Shown piece by piece: positions 1-6,537 of a DNA stretch of 17,703 bases; position 1 is the first letter of the stretch, and the number at the start of each line of letters is the position of its first letter. The notes beneath the pieces were generated by a model. It was not told the DNA's origin and did not search any database. It worked only from the letters and a program-made list of their open reading frames with translations. The DNA is taken from NCBI GenBank assembly GCA_965602635.1, contig CBFCZU010000072.1, positions 1-17,703 on the forward strand. Direction: 5' to 3'. A program made the position numbers and the translations under genes. This stretch comes from CBFCZU01 sp965602635. GTDB taxonomy: Bacteria; Planctomycetota; Phycisphaerae; SM23-33.

Positions 1-141
1 AAGACGGGGCGGGGGACTTCATTTCCGGTCCCCGGCGGGAGTCGCCGTAGCCGCCACGCCCACGCGGCCGACCGAGGACGAAGATCTCTGCAAGACCGTA
101 CGGTGTCTCAAGACTTCCTTTGCTCACTAACAGCCGATGCT

Positions 142-146
142 GGAGG
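142..146 (+). promoter_or_regulatory. Shine-Dalgarno site setting the lipoprotein start
   Basis: GGAGG lies nine bases before the ATG at 156. This favours the ATG at 156 over the in-frame TTG at 120. The ATG start also puts the positively charged residue and hydrophobic stretch of the signal peptide directly at the N-terminus, which the longer version would not. Confidence 0.7.
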
Positions 147-155
147 CGAGGATCC

Positions 156-887
156 ATGGATATCGTCAAAACAGGGATACTACTGCTGGTCGTCGTAGTG
201 TCCGTGACTGGGTGCAAGAAGGGGGCCCGCGAGACGACCCCCGCCACGAAGTATGCAGTCAACGGCGCGATGGACGACTGGGGCGAGCACACATGCGTCC
301 TAACCGAAGCCGGAAAGACAGGGACCAAGTTCCCCAACAAGATTGACGTCAAGCAGGTGCATATCGACAACGACAGTAGTTACCTGTACGTGTTCCTGCA
401 GTGCAGCCCAACTCCTGCGCAACGATATGAGGTGGAGCAAACCTCTGGCGGAATCATGAGCCTTTTCTTCGACATCGACAATGATCGAACGACTGGCTCC
501 AAGGGGGCTGAGGTACACTTCCACCCCGACAAGCAGGATGGACTGGAAGTGGGGGTGCAACTGGAGATATTCGTGACCGGCGAATGGCGGCTTGGCCAGG
601 GAATGTCTGTGCATCATGGCTGCGGCTGGAAGGCATCGCTCTGGAACGCCGACCGGCAGGAATTCGTTGACCAAGACGACAAGGACCTCTTGCGTCACTA
701 CCCCTACAGCACAGAGGACACGCCCGAATTGATCGCGGACGGCAAGGACGGTGTCGAGCTCTGCATCCCTCTAGAGCAACTTGGCGTGCAGCCGGGCGCC
801 ACGGTCCGCATCCTGTTGAGGGAGGCCGCGAACTCTTGGGGGGACAAGGAAGGCTTCAACGAAGTCACACTCAAGCTCAACAGATAG
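156..887 (+). CDS. Lipoprotein with CBM9-like/DOMON-like beta-sandwich domain
   Basis: A 243-residue predicted lipoprotein. The N-terminus has Asp2 and Lys5, a hydrophobic run (residues 7-17) and a lipobox ending VTG-Cys20 followed by Lys-Lys, so signal peptidase II cleavage and lipidation at Cys20 are expected. The mature part opens with a 'VNGAMDDW' stretch, which resembles the 'IDG..DW' entry of CBM9-like and DOMON-like sugar- or haem-binding sandwiches. Other stretches typical of that fold follow: a 'SYLYVFLQ' strand, an acidic 'FFDIDNDRTTG' loop and a C-terminal 'VELCIPLEQLG' strand. No catalytic residues are visible, so a binding role on the cell envelope is the most that can be inferred. 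Codons ending in A or T (CTA, ATA, ACA, CGA, CAA, TAT) are much commoner than in the genes to its right. This suggests a different origin or weak selection. The lipoprotein call is firm; the fold is a resemblance only. Confidence 0.7.
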   Translation: MDIVKTGILLLVVVVSVTGCKKGARETTPATKYAVNGAMDDWGEHTCVLTEAGKTGTKFPNKIDVKQVHIDNDSSYLYVFLQCSPTPAQRYEVEQTSGGIMSLFFDIDNDRTTGSKGAEVHFHPDKQDGLEVGVQLEIFVTGEWRLGQGMSVHHGCGWKASLWNADRQEFVDQDDKDLLRHYPYSTEDTPELIADGKDGVELCIPLEQLGVQPGATVRILLREAANSWGDKEGFNEVTLKLNR

Positions 888-898
888 GGAGGGGGCAC

Positions 899-973
899 AT
901 GGGCAGAATGCTTACGTACTTCTGTATTGGGCTGACTGCGCTGACGACTTCAGTGCGGTCGCCGGGGAAGTGA
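899..973 (+). pseudogene. 24-codon remnant of a secreted protein gene (start only)
   Basis: A G-rich Shine-Dalgarno-like stretch (888-895) sits just before an ATG at 899, 11 bases after the lipoprotein stop. The reading frame gives Met-Gly-Arg, then a hydrophobic stretch (LTYFCIGLTALTTSV), and stops at TGA 971-973. This looks like the first half of a signal peptide followed immediately by a stop. No continuation is visible in another frame before the hairpins at 1008 and 1087. The simplest reading is a second gene of the left-hand unit cut down by deletion. It could also be a genuine small membrane peptide or a chance frame. Confidence 0.3.
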
Positions 974-1007
974 GGCGGGTGGCGTGGTCAGGCGAGGGGT
1001 TGGGCAG

Positions 1008-1039
1008 CGTGGTTGCTCCGCTGCGCTTCGCAAGCCACG
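1008..1039. repeat. Imperfect palindrome (hairpin), REP-like candidate
   Basis: CGTGGTTGC (1008-1016) pairs with GCAAGCCACG (1030-1039): nine base pairs with one bulged G at 1034. The 13-base loop holds a competing small stem (TGCG/CGCA, 1022-1025 with 1029-1032). It lies in non-coding sequence beyond both neighbouring genes, the usual place for intergenic palindromic repeats. Only one copy is present in this window, so repeat status is unproven. Confidence 0.4.
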
Positions 1040-1086
1040 GCACCGGGCAGCTTCCGCCGGGGCGTGGCGATCGGCAGGTCAATTCA

Positions 1087-1118
1087 AGAGCCCACATCCC
1101 GGCGGGGACGTGGGCTCT
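1087..1118 (-). terminator. Hairpin terminator of the minus-strand cluster
   Basis: AGAGCCCAC (1087-1095) is the exact reverse complement of GTGGGCTCT (1110-1118). The stem continues inward as TCCC/GGGA (1097-1100 with 1105-1108) after a single A-C mismatch, closing on a GGCG loop. It lies 33 bases beyond the stop of the anti-sigma gene. Read leftward, the stem is followed by a T-containing stretch (TTGAATT). Read rightward there is no T tract, so it most likely acts on the minus strand. Confidence 0.6.
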
Positions 1119-1151
1119 GGTCAGCACGGCGAAGCGGGCAGCTCGGAGGCA

Positions 1152-2162
1152 CTACTGCCCGAAGCTGGGCAAGAGGAAGGTGTCAGCTTCGGAAGCAGGC
1201 TGCTCGTTGCCTACGTAGTTATCGACTCCCTGGGCTAGGAATATGTTGTCCTGGTCAACCCCGACGCGGCAGTCGGGTGTCCAGGCGACCTGCATGTTCA
1301 GGCGCAGGACGTTTTGGCCCTCGCCGTCGTGATTTCCGCTGGCGGTGCGGGCGACCCTCTCGGCGTGGAAGACCCCACCGGCGAAGACGGGGTTCTCATC
1401 GGCCAGGATGACCTTCTCGGCGGCGAACTGCGCCAGCGCCTCTCGCCGCAGGGGCCGGGACAGGCTGTATTGATAGCTGTAGCCGATGGCCCCGGCCGAG
1501 GGGAAGTCCGTCATGCCCGCCTTGAACTCGAACGACCTTCCGCCCGCGGCGGGACACTGGAACACGTCGCCCGTGAGGTATCCGCTGCGGATCAGCAGGA
1601 ACAGGCCGGCGGAATTGCTCGCCCGCTGCTGCCCGGGCCGCTGGAGCCAGAATCCCTGGTTCGCCGGCGAGCCCGGCAGCATGTCGTTGTGTGCGTTGGC
1701 GTAGTGGGCCACGGCCGTGCCTATCTGCCCGGCGTTGGCGGCACAGGCGCTGCGCTGGGCGAGCTTCCTGGCCTGTCGAAGGGACGGCACGAACACGCCC
1801 ACTGCCAGGATGACGGCCGCCGCGACGGCGGCAAGCTCGCGAAAGGAGAAGGTAGGGGTGACGGCCCGGCGGCGGGTCCGCTCGCCAGCCAGCAGGGCCT
1901 CGGACCGGCGCAGGGCGCTGACCCGCGCCAGGGTGCGCTCGGTAAGGTTCTCCGGCGGGGCGGGCGGCTCGTAGCTGCCCAGAGCCTTGAATATGGATGC
2001 CAGCTCGTCGTGGCGGGCGGCAAAATCGCCCCCCTCGGCCAGGCGGCTGCGGACCTGCTCGGAGGCCTGCTCGTCGCAGCGGCCCAGGATGAAGTCGATC
2101 AGCAGCTCTTCGTCCCGAGCTTGCGGCCCCGGCTGCGGGACATCTGGCTTCTCACCGCTCAT
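1152..2162 (-). CDS. Anti-sigma factor with pseudopilin-like transmembrane and C-terminal domain
   Basis: A 336-residue single-pass membrane protein, probably holding the overlapping sigma factor inactive at the membrane. Residues about 17-85 resemble the zinc-less planctomycete anti-sigma domain (LIDFILG..., then ...ENLTERTLARV); no HxxxCxxC motif is present. Residues 105-165 read like a type II pseudopilin N-terminus: FSFREL with Glu109 at the +5 position, a hydrophobic helix, VPSLRQARKLA, a Cys-Ala-Ala-Asn-Ala-Gly-Gln-Ile-Gly segment and a HYANAHNDMLPG end. The C-terminal stretch around NHDGEGQNVLRLNMQVAW resembles the end of DUF1559/pseudopilin proteins. Thr104 replaces the usual Gly at -1, so prepilin peptidase cleavage is doubtful. 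The ATG at 2162 is chosen over an in-frame start at 2201 because a strong AGAGGAGG precedes it. The gene overlaps the sigma factor by 11 bases, implying coupled translation. Confidence 0.8.
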   Translation of the reverse strand: MSGEKPDVPQPGPQARDEELLIDFILGRCDEQASEQVRSRLAEGGDFAARHDELASIFKALGSYEPPAPPENLTERTLARVSALRRSEALLAGERTRRRAVTPTFSFRELAAVAAAVILAVGVFVPSLRQARKLAQRSACAANAGQIGTAVAHYANAHNDMLPGSPANQGFWLQRPGQQRASNSAGLFLLIRSGYLTGDVFQCPAAGGRSFEFKAGMTDFPSAGAIGYSYQYSLSRPLRREALAQFAAEKVILADENPVFAGGVFHAERVARTASGNHDGEGQNVLRLNMQVAWTPDCRVGVDQDNIFLAQGVDNYVGNEQPASEADTFLLPSFGQ

Positions 2163-2775
2163 CTTCGCTGCCTCCTCTGGCCGCCTTCCACCGGCGGCCA
2201 AACTCCTTCACCGCAACGTGCAGCCGGCTCTTGACCGTCCCCAGCGGCACGCCGCAAATCTCCGCGATCTCCTTGTACGGCAGCTCGTGAAAGTAGGCCA
2301 GCAGAAGCACCTCACGCAGATTGTCGGGCATCTGCCGCACAGTACTCTTTACGGCGTCGGCGGCCTCGCGGTTCTCAACAGTCTGCCCCGGCTGATCAAT
2401 TTTCGCGGCCATGAGGTCCACGTAGCGGGTGGGCTCGTCGCCGGTGGAGCTTACCTGGGCGTCGAGCGGGGCGGCGGGGTGCCTGCCCCGGCTGCGGAGG
2501 GCGTCGCGGGCCTTGTTGGCGGCGATGGTGAAGAGCCAGGGCTTGAGGCGGCGTGAGACGTCGAAACCTCCGGCCGAGAGGTGCACCTGGAGGAAGGTCT
2601 CCTGGAAGACGTCCTCGGCGAGGGTGCGGTCACCCAGGAAGCGTGCGAGGAAGGCGAACAGCTCGTTTCGGTAGCGGCGGACGATCCGCTCGAAGGCGCC
2701 GGCGTCGCCGCGGGTGTAGCGCAGCATGAGCTGCCCGTCGGAGGCGTCGCCCTTGCCGTGGTCAGAAGAGTCCAC
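2152..2775 (-). CDS. ECF-type RNA polymerase sigma factor
   Basis: A 207-residue sigma-70 family protein of extracytoplasmic-function size. Region 2 spans about residues 16-96, with the core-binding stretch 'LAEDVFQETFLQVH' (52-65) and the -10 recognition part 'LKPWLFTIAANKARDALR' (77-94). Region 4 spans about 137-190, with a helix-turn-helix in 'LPYKEIAEICGVPLGTVKSR' (165-184). There is no region 1.1 or 3. The linker of roughly 40 residues between regions 2 and 4 is unremarkable. The start is a GTG preceded by AAGGAAAG ten bases upstream (2786-2793). The 3' end overlaps the anti-sigma gene by 11 bases, the classic sigma/anti-sigma pair layout. ECF genes usually activate their own promoter; the gap at 2776-2884 would hold it, but I cannot identify a convincing site. 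Confidence 0.93.
   Translation of the reverse strand: MDSSDHGKGDASDGQLMLRYTRGDAGAFERIVRRYRNELFAFLARFLGDRTLAEDVFQETFLQVHLSAGGFDVSRRLKPWLFTIAANKARDALRSRGRHPAAPLDAQVSSTGDEPTRYVDLMAAKIDQPGQTVENREAADAVKSTVRQMPDNLREVLLLAYFHELPYKEIAEICGVPLGTVKSRLHVAVKEFGRRWKAARGGSEDER
2171..2178 (-). promoter_or_regulatory. Shine-Dalgarno site of the anti-sigma gene
   Basis: AGAGGAGG on the minus strand lies inside the end of the sigma-factor gene, eight bases before the ATG at 2162. It fixes the anti-sigma start and indicates that translation of the pair is coupled. Confidence 0.75.
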
Positions 2776-2800
2776 CGATATCGAGCTTTCCTTGAGCCGG

Positions 2801-2852
2801 GCCCCGTCGCCTCGGCCAATGGTCCGTTGAATCTTATCGGCCGGGGCGGGGC
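2801..2852. other. Long hairpin between the EMC3-like and sigma genes
   Basis: GCCCCG (2801-2806) pairs with CGGGGC (2847-2852) and CGGCC (2813-2817) pairs with GGCCG (2839-2843). About three further pairs in between leave a 3-base bulge and a 21-base loop. On the minus strand it lies 32 bases after the EMC3-like stop and just upstream of the sigma factor. No T run follows it, so it is not a clear intrinsic terminator. It could attenuate read-through, stabilise an mRNA end, or be chance pairing in GC-rich DNA. Confidence 0.3.
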
Positions 2853-2884
2853 AGCGAAAGGGCCTTGATCGGGCCGCGGGCGGA

Positions 2885-3757
2885 TCAGTAGATGCCGAAG
2901 AGGCGCTTCACGACGCTGACGAATGGGATGGCGATCAGCAGGTACGCCACCAGCCAGGGCGGCAGGAACAGCAGCCCGCCGACGAGGCCGAAGAGCTTCA
3001 TCGGGCGCATGACCAGCTCGACGGCCTGGACGGGCCCGTCGCCGTACAGCTCCATGGCGGGGGCGTACTTCCGCGAGCCGAAGAGGACCTGCTTCTCGTA
3101 CACCCGCCCGTCGTAGAGGATCTTGAGGACGCGCCGGCCGCCGCCGGGCGGGACCCTCAGCCGCCACTTCGCCACGCCGGTCAGGGGCGGTTTCATGCCC
3201 AGCTTCTCGACGGCCCAGGCGTCGAAGCGGTCCCACGCGCCCGCCGGCTTGGGGTAGGTGTCCATCACGACTGGCCGGAGCCAGCCGCCCTCGGCCGCGA
3301 GGCCCTGCTGCGGGACGAGCTGGGCGACCCGCTCGACGGCCGAACGCGGAACATACACCCGCACCTCCAGCTCGCCCCCCGCCGCCGGCGGATGGAACCC
3401 CAGCCGCGAGAAGCACCACGTGGCCACCAGCAGGATCGGCAGGACCGCCCACAGCAGCGGCTTGAACTCGTACTTCAGGGAGCGGGCCTTGATCTGGGCT
3501 ATGGTGCCCTTGTGCCGCTTGGCCGCGGGCTTGTCGCCGACGGCGCGGGCCTGGCGGGCGAGGCTCGCGAGGCGCTTGCGGTCGGCGGCGGCGCGCCGCA
3601 GCCAGTCCTGGTCGCTGCCCACCCGCCTGGCGAAGGCGAGGATGACCGAGGTGAGGATCGCCACGGCGAAGAGCATCACGTCGCGCGGCAGGTAGAGCAG
3701 CCAGCCGAGCAGGTAGTCCATGAAGCTCGTGATGATGTCGCCAATCTGAATCAGCAT
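2885..3757 (-). CDS. EMC3/TMCO1 (DUF106)-like membrane protein, Oxa1 superfamily
   Basis: A 290-residue protein with the layout of the EMC3/TMCO1/DUF106 branch of Oxa1/YidC-type insertases. TM1 is at about 24-44. A charged coiled-coil hairpin at about 48-95 (DQDWLRRAAADRKRLASLARQ, then 'RHKGTIAQIKARSL') leads into TM2 at about 101-119, whose entry 'FKPLLWAVLPILL' is very like DUF106 proteins. A last hydrophobic segment lies at about 257-283. Between TM2 and TM3 is an unusual soluble domain (about 122-250) with beta-strand-like sequence such as 'ELEVRVYVP' and 'KWRLRVPPGGG'; family members usually have a short loop here. It starts 20 bases after the phosphotransferase-like gene. The Shine-Dalgarno (AGAGG, about 12 bases off) is weak, so coupling to the upstream gene is likely. 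Membrane insertion of a neighbouring product is a guess; the architecture is what is seen. Confidence 0.65.
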   Translation of the reverse strand: MLIQIGDIITSFMDYLLGWLLYLPRDVMLFAVAILTSVILAFARRVGSDQDWLRRAAADRKRLASLARQARAVGDKPAAKRHKGTIAQIKARSLKYEFKPLLWAVLPILLVATWCFSRLGFHPPAAGGELEVRVYVPRSAVERVAQLVPQQGLAAEGGWLRPVVMDTYPKPAGAWDRFDAWAVEKLGMKPPLTGVAKWRLRVPPGGGRRVLKILYDGRVYEKQVLFGSRKYAPAMELYGDGPVQAVELVMRPMKLFGLVGGLLFLPPWLVAYLLIAIPFVSVVKRLFGIY

Positions 3758-3777
3758 GTCGCCGGTCGCCTCTGCTG

Positions 3778-6534
3778 TCAGAGCAGGGAAATCCTCCCGC
3801 GGTTGCCGTCAACGCGCACGGCCGCCCCGTCGGGTATTCGGCGGGTGGCGTCGGGGCAGACGACGGCGGGTATTCCGAAGTCGCGGGCGACGATCGCCCC
3901 GTGGCTGAGGATGCCGCCCTGCTCGACGACGAGCCCGCGTGCGTGGACGAACAGCGCCGTCCAGGCGGGGTCGGTTGACGGGCAGACGAGGATGTAGTCG
4001 GTGCGGACGCTGGCGGCCTGGGCGGGGTCGAAGACGATCCTCGCCGGCCCGACGGCCACCCCCGAGGCGATCGGCTCGCCGGTCAGCTCCGTCGCCGCCT
4101 CGTACTCCTTCGCCAGGCCGAGGTCGGCCAGCGCGGCGGAGTCTATCACGTCGGGCATCTCCAGCCTCCTGGCCGAGAGCCAGCGGACCCTGCGGGAGTC
4201 GATCGTCTCGGCCAGCTTGGCGGCCCGGGCCTCGTAGCCGCCCAGCTCGCCCAGCCGCAGGAAGAAGACGTCGCGGCCGAGGCCCCACCGCCGCCCCAGC
4301 TCCAGGATGGCCAGGCGGATCAGCTCGTAGCCCATCATCAGGTAGTTCCTGCCGCTCTCGCGGTAAGGCAGCATCGCCTGGGCGTCGGCGAGGTTGGCGG
4401 CGACCTCCTCAGCGAAGCTGCTGCCTCCCCAGTGCCGCAGCGTGGCGGGGAGCTTTTCCTCGGCCTCGCGGCGGCGGGCGACGTTGGCATCGTGGAGGTC
4501 CTCGGGCGACGGCGAGGCCGGGTCGACGTACACGCCCAATATCTGCCGGACGTACGAGTCGTCCTCGCGCCAGCGCGGGCGCGAAAGCTCCATCTCCCCC
4601 ACCGCCCGGTGCCCGTAATCGGCCATGAAGCCCTCCAGAGTCTCCTCGCCCCGCGCCGCCCGGTGCAGGCGGATGCTCTGCTCGACGGTCGAGTCGCCCT
4701 CCAGGCCTTGCGTGAGGGTGAGCGTCAGCTCGGTGCCGGCCTCGTCGCCCATCAACCGCCGCAGCCGCCCTTCGAGCGCTGCCTGTGCCATGCCGCCGAA
4801 GAACCCCAGCTTGAGCGACTCGCAGCCGAAGCCGTTGAGGCTCCGCGCGACCCGCTCGGCCAGCTCGGCGATCACCTCGCCCGTGGAGAGCGACGCCAGG
4901 GCCTGGGGCCGCTTGCGGGCGACGTATTCGAGGTACGGCGGCAGGATTTCGCGCTCGAACTTCTCCACGACGGTCGCGCGGAGGCGTTTCATCCGCCGGC
5001 TGGAGCGGATCATCGCGACGACAAGCCCGGGCAGGGCGATCAGGAACCGCCCGGTCGCCTTTTCCGGCTCGAACTTCGTCGGGGCGGCCTCGATCAGGCC
5101 GGGGTCGTCGGCCAGCGCCGTCGGGTCGTAGGTCAGCGGCATGCCGTCCCAGAACAGGTCGGCCGCTCGCCGCGGGTCGGCGTAGATACGCCCGCAGATC
5201 AGCTCGAGGAACCCGTCGCTGCGAACCTCGGCGCTGGGCCGGTAGCCGAAGTCCCTGTACATCCGCCCGAACCCGCCGTCGCCGCTCATGAACCCGCGGA
5301 CGATATCCCAGGTCAGCGGCGTCGGGGTCGCGAGGGTCTCGCCGAGGTTGTGCCTGACCCACACCCTGTGGCGGTCGCCGGCGATCTCGCGGAGGCGGTA
5401 GATTTCCTCCTTGCGCCCGATATCGACGTCCTCGGCCACGTCCAGCCCGCGGATGGCGCGGGCCTGGAGCAGCGTCAGCCGCCCGTCGGCCAGGCCCCAC
5501 TCCACGTCCACCGGATGGCCGAAAAGGGCCTCCACCCGGCGGCTCATCTCCGCCAGCTCGGTTATCTGCGGTTCGGTCAGCGAGGGCGCGTCGGCGTCGC
5601 CCGGGGCCGCCCCGCCCAAGGCCGCGACCACCGCCGACTTGCGACTCACGCGGCTACGCTTGAGCGTCAGATCCTTGCGATCGACCACGAAGTTGTCCGG
5701 GTGCACCTCGCCCGAGACGATCGCCTCGCCCAGCCCGTAGGACGACTCGATGATCATCTCGTCGGCGCCCAGGTCGTTGGGGTTGGTGGTGAAGGCGATG
5801 CCCGAGACCTCGGAGGGAAACATGGCCTGGACGTTGACAGCCGTGCCGTCGGCGCCGCGGACGTCGTTCTCCCGGCGATACGTCACGGCCCGGGGGTTGT
5901 TCCACGAGCGGAAGACCGCCTCGATGCACTCGGTGAGCGTCCGGCGCGCGTCTTCGGGGAACCCGCGGCCGGCGCGCTGGGCATAGACCCGCTTGTACTC
6001 CTCGGCCAAGGCCTGCTGATCGGCCGGGGTCATGTGGCCGGCCTTGCGCTTCCGGGCCCCGAGCAGCTTCGCCCGGGCGGCCTCGAACTCGCCCGCCTCG
6101 ACGCCCGCCACCGTCCGGGCGAACATGGGGATGAACTGAAGGTACACCGGCCAGAACGCCTCCGCCCCGCCCGCCGCCATCTCCGCCGTCAGCCCGCAGT
6201 TGAGAATGGTGTCCATCATTCCGGGCATGGAGACGGCCGCCCCCGACCGGACGGAGACCAGCAGCGGGGTCTGCGGCGAGCCGAAGGTGCGTCCGGTCGC
6301 CCGCTCGAGCCGCCCCAGGGCGTCATCGACCTGCTCGGCGAGCCCTTCCGGCCAGGCGCCGGCCTGAAGGAATAGCCGGCAGCATTCGGTCGAGATGGTG
6401 AACCCCGGCGGGACGGGCAGGCCGGCGCGGGTCATCGCCGCCAGCGAGGCGCCCTTGCCGCCGAGGATGTCCCGGCGGTCGGGGTCGCCCTCCGCCGACC
6501 CGTCGCCGAAGAAATATATCCATTGCTCGGCCAT
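3778..6534 (-). CDS. PEP-synthase/rifampin-phosphotransferase-like enzyme, substrate unknown
   Basis: A 918-residue dikinase-family enzyme. Residues about 20-365 form the ATP-grasp part: 'GGKGASLAAMTRAGLPVPPG' (25-44), 'VSVRSGAAVSMPGMMDTILN' (93-112) as in pyruvate phosphate dikinase, then 'SEVSGIAFTTNPND' (241-254), 'SSYGLGEAIVSG' and 'VDVEWGLADGRLTLLQAR' as in PEP synthase. Residues about 375-815 resemble the acceptor domain of rifampin phosphotransferase ('NLGETLATPTPLTWDI'; 'GHRAVGEMELSRPRWRED'). The C-terminal phosphohistidine domain (about 819-918) has 'GGILSHGAIVARDFGIPAV' with the expected catalytic His878. The PEP/pyruvate TIM barrel of true PEP synthase and dikinase is absent. The family reaction would be ATP-dependent transfer of a phosphate through His878 to an acceptor held by the middle domain; that acceptor is unknown. 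AGGA at 6543-6546 precedes the ATG, and only 3 bases separate it from the PQQ-like gene. Rifampin inactivation is possible but the context does not suggest it. Confidence 0.85.
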   Translation of the reverse strand: MAEQWIYFFGDGSAEGDPDRRDILGGKGASLAAMTRAGLPVPPGFTISTECCRLFLQAGAWPEGLAEQVDDALGRLERATGRTFGSPQTPLLVSVRSGAAVSMPGMMDTILNCGLTAEMAAGGAEAFWPVYLQFIPMFARTVAGVEAGEFEAARAKLLGARKRKAGHMTPADQQALAEEYKRVYAQRAGRGFPEDARRTLTECIEAVFRSWNNPRAVTYRRENDVRGADGTAVNVQAMFPSEVSGIAFTTNPNDLGADEMIIESSYGLGEAIVSGEVHPDNFVVDRKDLTLKRSRVSRKSAVVAALGGAAPGDADAPSLTEPQITELAEMSRRVEALFGHPVDVEWGLADGRLTLLQARAIRGLDVAEDVDIGRKEEIYRLREIAGDRHRVWVRHNLGETLATPTPLTWDIVRGFMSGDGGFGRMYRDFGYRPSAEVRSDGFLELICGRIYADPRRAADLFWDGMPLTYDPTALADDPGLIEAAPTKFEPEKATGRFLIALPGLVVAMIRSSRRMKRLRATVVEKFEREILPPYLEYVARKRPQALASLSTGEVIAELAERVARSLNGFGCESLKLGFFGGMAQAALEGRLRRLMGDEAGTELTLTLTQGLEGDSTVEQSIRLHRAARGEETLEGFMADYGHRAVGEMELSRPRWREDDSYVRQILGVYVDPASPSPEDLHDANVARRREAEEKLPATLRHWGGSSFAEEVAANLADAQAMLPYRESGRNYLMMGYELIRLAILELGRRWGLGRDVFFLRLGELGGYEARAAKLAETIDSRRVRWLSARRLEMPDVIDSAALADLGLAKEYEAATELTGEPIASGVAVGPARIVFDPAQAASVRTDYILVCPSTDPAWTALFVHARGLVVEQGGILSHGAIVARDFGIPAVVCPDATRRIPDGAAVRVDGNRGRISLL

Positions 6535-6537
6535 CGG

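Noticed and set aside
12..33. GGGGAC/GTCCCC inverted repeat as a terminator of an upstream gene
   Set aside because: Only six pairs with a 10-base loop and no T tract on either strand.
2..130. Open frame entering from the left edge and stopping at 128-130, possible end of an upstream gene
   Set aside because: Only 42 codons, no recognisable domain, and third-position composition is not decisive. It could be leader sequence just as well.
1303..2162. Reading the anti-sigma gene as a true type IV or type II pilin gene
   Set aside because: The pilin-like segment begins about 100 residues in, after an anti-sigma domain, lacks Gly at -1, and the gene overlaps a sigma factor.
2832..2837. TAAGAT-like -10 box for the sigma factor (minus strand)
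   Set aside because: No acceptable -35 element at 16-18 bases, and an ECF promoter would not follow the housekeeping consensus anyway.
2451..3812. Minus-strand frame spanning the EMC3-like and sigma genes
   Set aside because: It is a shifted frame of two well-supported genes, with Arg/Pro/Ala-rich shadow translation and no start signal.
4432..6375. Long open frame on the plus strand (about 650 codons)
   Set aside because: It lies wholly opposite the phosphotransferase-like gene, has no recognisable motifs and an Arg/Gly/Pro/His-rich composition typical of antisense frames in GC-rich DNA.
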